Shown here: positions 32,339-33,147 of the stretch, in pieces
Layout: each line of letters opens with the position of its first letter
Position numbering within the stretch: position 1 is the stretch's first letter
Assembly: GCA_964492065.1 (NCBI GenBank)
Contig: CAZBHH010000028.1
Span: 1 to 33,147, forward strand
Origin: JADKAC01 sp964492065
GTDB lineage: Bacteria; Bacteroidota; Bacteroidia; Chitinophagales; BACL12
DNA: 33,147 bases
Reading direction: 5' to 3'
Notes under the pieces: model-generated
Told to the model about the DNA's origin: nothing
The model's database searches: none
The model's input: only the letters and a program-made list of their open reading frames with translations
Program-made: the position numbers and the translations under genes

Positions 32339-33147
32339 TTATTGTTTGATTAAATAAGTAGAAATTCTCTTTTTGGGGGTTACAATTGAAATTATATATA
32401 TTCCTTTAGGATAATTTGAAGTATATAATAAAATTTTTTGATTATTTACATATTGTGATTCAATTAGTTCACCGGTTGTAGTTAATACTTCAATTAATTC
32501 AATTGAAGAAGAACTAAAAACAGATATTTTATCTGTAAAAGGATTGGGTGAAACTTGAAGAGTCTCGTTATCTGCAACAACATTTATTGCGTCATAAATA
32601 TGGTAAGGTTCAAATTCAATAAAGAAGGAACTTAATACTTCCTCCGGCTCGTCAAACGGTGGCACCCCAGAGCCCTCAAACACATGCGGACTAGTAATCG
32701 GGTAGAAATAGTTTAAATTTATCGAATCGGTCATTACCAGAGGGTCATCATCAAAAGCCGAAGGACAATTGACATACCCTGGCTCACCTGCGCCACAGTA
32801 AACCCATCCCACTATAGTTGGATATGGAGCAAGATTAGTATAAGGCAAGTCATTACTGTAAAATAAGCTCATATCCCAAGACATGGTTATTGGCATTTGG
32901 CCATGAATAAAATCAATATTTGCACTCATTGGGAGTATACCGGAAATTTCAGTGTTTTTTCCTGAATCAATATTATATAGTCCTGTATATGGAGATGCGA
33001 ATCCATAGGAAACTAGAACGTTAAACTTAGAAGTATCTATAAAAGAATAATCCTCAAATTCATCTTCAAATTCACCCGGTAATCCGGCGATAGGGTCATA
33101 CCCAATATACACCGTGTCCCTGTCGCCGTTTGCATCTTCAAACCAGA
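32339..33147 (-). CDS. T9SS cargo protein, C-terminal part (5' end beyond window)
   Basis: The frame is open to the right edge (WFEDANGDRDTVYIGYDPIAG is the first visible part), so the gene begins outside; the GTG at 33110-33112 is internal. At least 269 residues are visible. WFEDANGDRDTVYIGYD is a recurrent opening of a repeat or domain seen in Bacteroidota secreted proteins. The end carries a T9SS type A sorting domain (SPNPFTDKISVF, LIEVLTTTGELIES, YPKGIYIISI, YLIKQ). The function of the body is unknown. Base composition is visibly more A/T-rich than the genes to the left, and the IS remnant lies just downstream, which suggests acquisition by transfer. Confidence 0.85.
   Translation of the reverse strand, partial: WFEDANGDRDTVYIGYDPIAGLPGEFEDEFEDYSFIDTSKFNVLVSYGFASPYTGLYNIDSGKNTEISGILPMSANIDFIHGQMPITMSWDMSLFYSNDLPYTNLAPYPTIVGWVYCGAGEPGYVNCPSAFDDDPLVMTDSINLNYFYPITSPHVFEGSGVPPFDEPEEVLSSFFIEFEPYHIYDAINVVADNETLQVSPNPFTDKISVFSSSSIELIEVLTTTGELIESQYVNNQKILLYTSNYPKGIYIISIVTPKKRISTYLIKQ

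Noticed and set aside
33110..33112. GTG as the start of the right-most gene
   Set aside because: The frame is open and domain-like (WFEDANGDRD) upstream to the window edge, so the true start is outside.

Overview
The window reads as a chromosomal piece of a Bacteroidota genome. Lineage markers are a GldC gliding-motility protein, two type IX secretion (T9SS) C-terminal sorting domains, a DUF2480 protein, several -7 boxes of the Bacteroidota form TAnnTTTG (one with a perfect TTTG-N19 upstream element), and a general lack of Shine-Dalgarno sequences. The gene mix (MORN, CHAT and TPR proteins, heme A synthase, secreted heme/copper enzymes) suggests an aerobic member of the Chitinophagales or Saprospirales, but I cannot place it more finely from sequence alone. 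Coding density is high. Most genes lie on the minus strand in short operons with gaps of a few bases.

Layout. 1-3902 (minus): heme A synthase, then rfbA, galE and the 5' part of an EamA transporter that leaves the window on the left. 4126-4201 (minus): tRNA-Phe with its own promoter. 4251-7958 (minus): three-gene glycosylation cluster with two family-2 glycosyltransferases and a large GT-C-like membrane protein. 8018-9480 (minus): lytic transglycosylase and DUF2480, overlapping by 4 bases. 9528-16490 (minus): an envelope block with a PpiD/SurA-type isomerase, a small membrane protein, LptC, a TPR protein, an outer-membrane beta-barrel, type III pantothenate kinase and a repeat protein resembling the 7(1)-knot family. 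16596-19996 (plus): gldC, a patatin lipase, a gamma-carbonic anhydrase and a secreted fusion of heme c, PHM-like copper monooxygenase and T9SS signal. 20030-22499 (minus): a DUF2231-like membrane protein and a PadR-PspC envelope-stress pair with a clear PadR operator.

22628-29154 is the most unusual part. A minus-strand operon encodes an exported papain-like (C1) protease with many MORN repeats and an exported M48-like metalloprotease with TPRs. It is divergent, from a gap of only 63 bases, from an exported TPR-CHAT (caspase-like) protease. All three keep their catalytic residues. This could be a three-protease exported module and is my main candidate for an undescribed system.

29216-31975 (minus) holds a succinate-semialdehyde-type dehydrogenase and an SLC45/GPH-like sugar transporter. 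31976-32338 is a non-coding stretch carrying a degraded N-terminal fragment of an IS4-type (DUF4372) transposase. From 32339 to the right edge runs an A/T-rich gene for a T9SS cargo protein, cut by the window. A recurring regulatory feature is a -7 box 3-4 bases from the start codon (PadR, coaX, lptC, perhaps DUF2480), which implies leaderless mRNAs.
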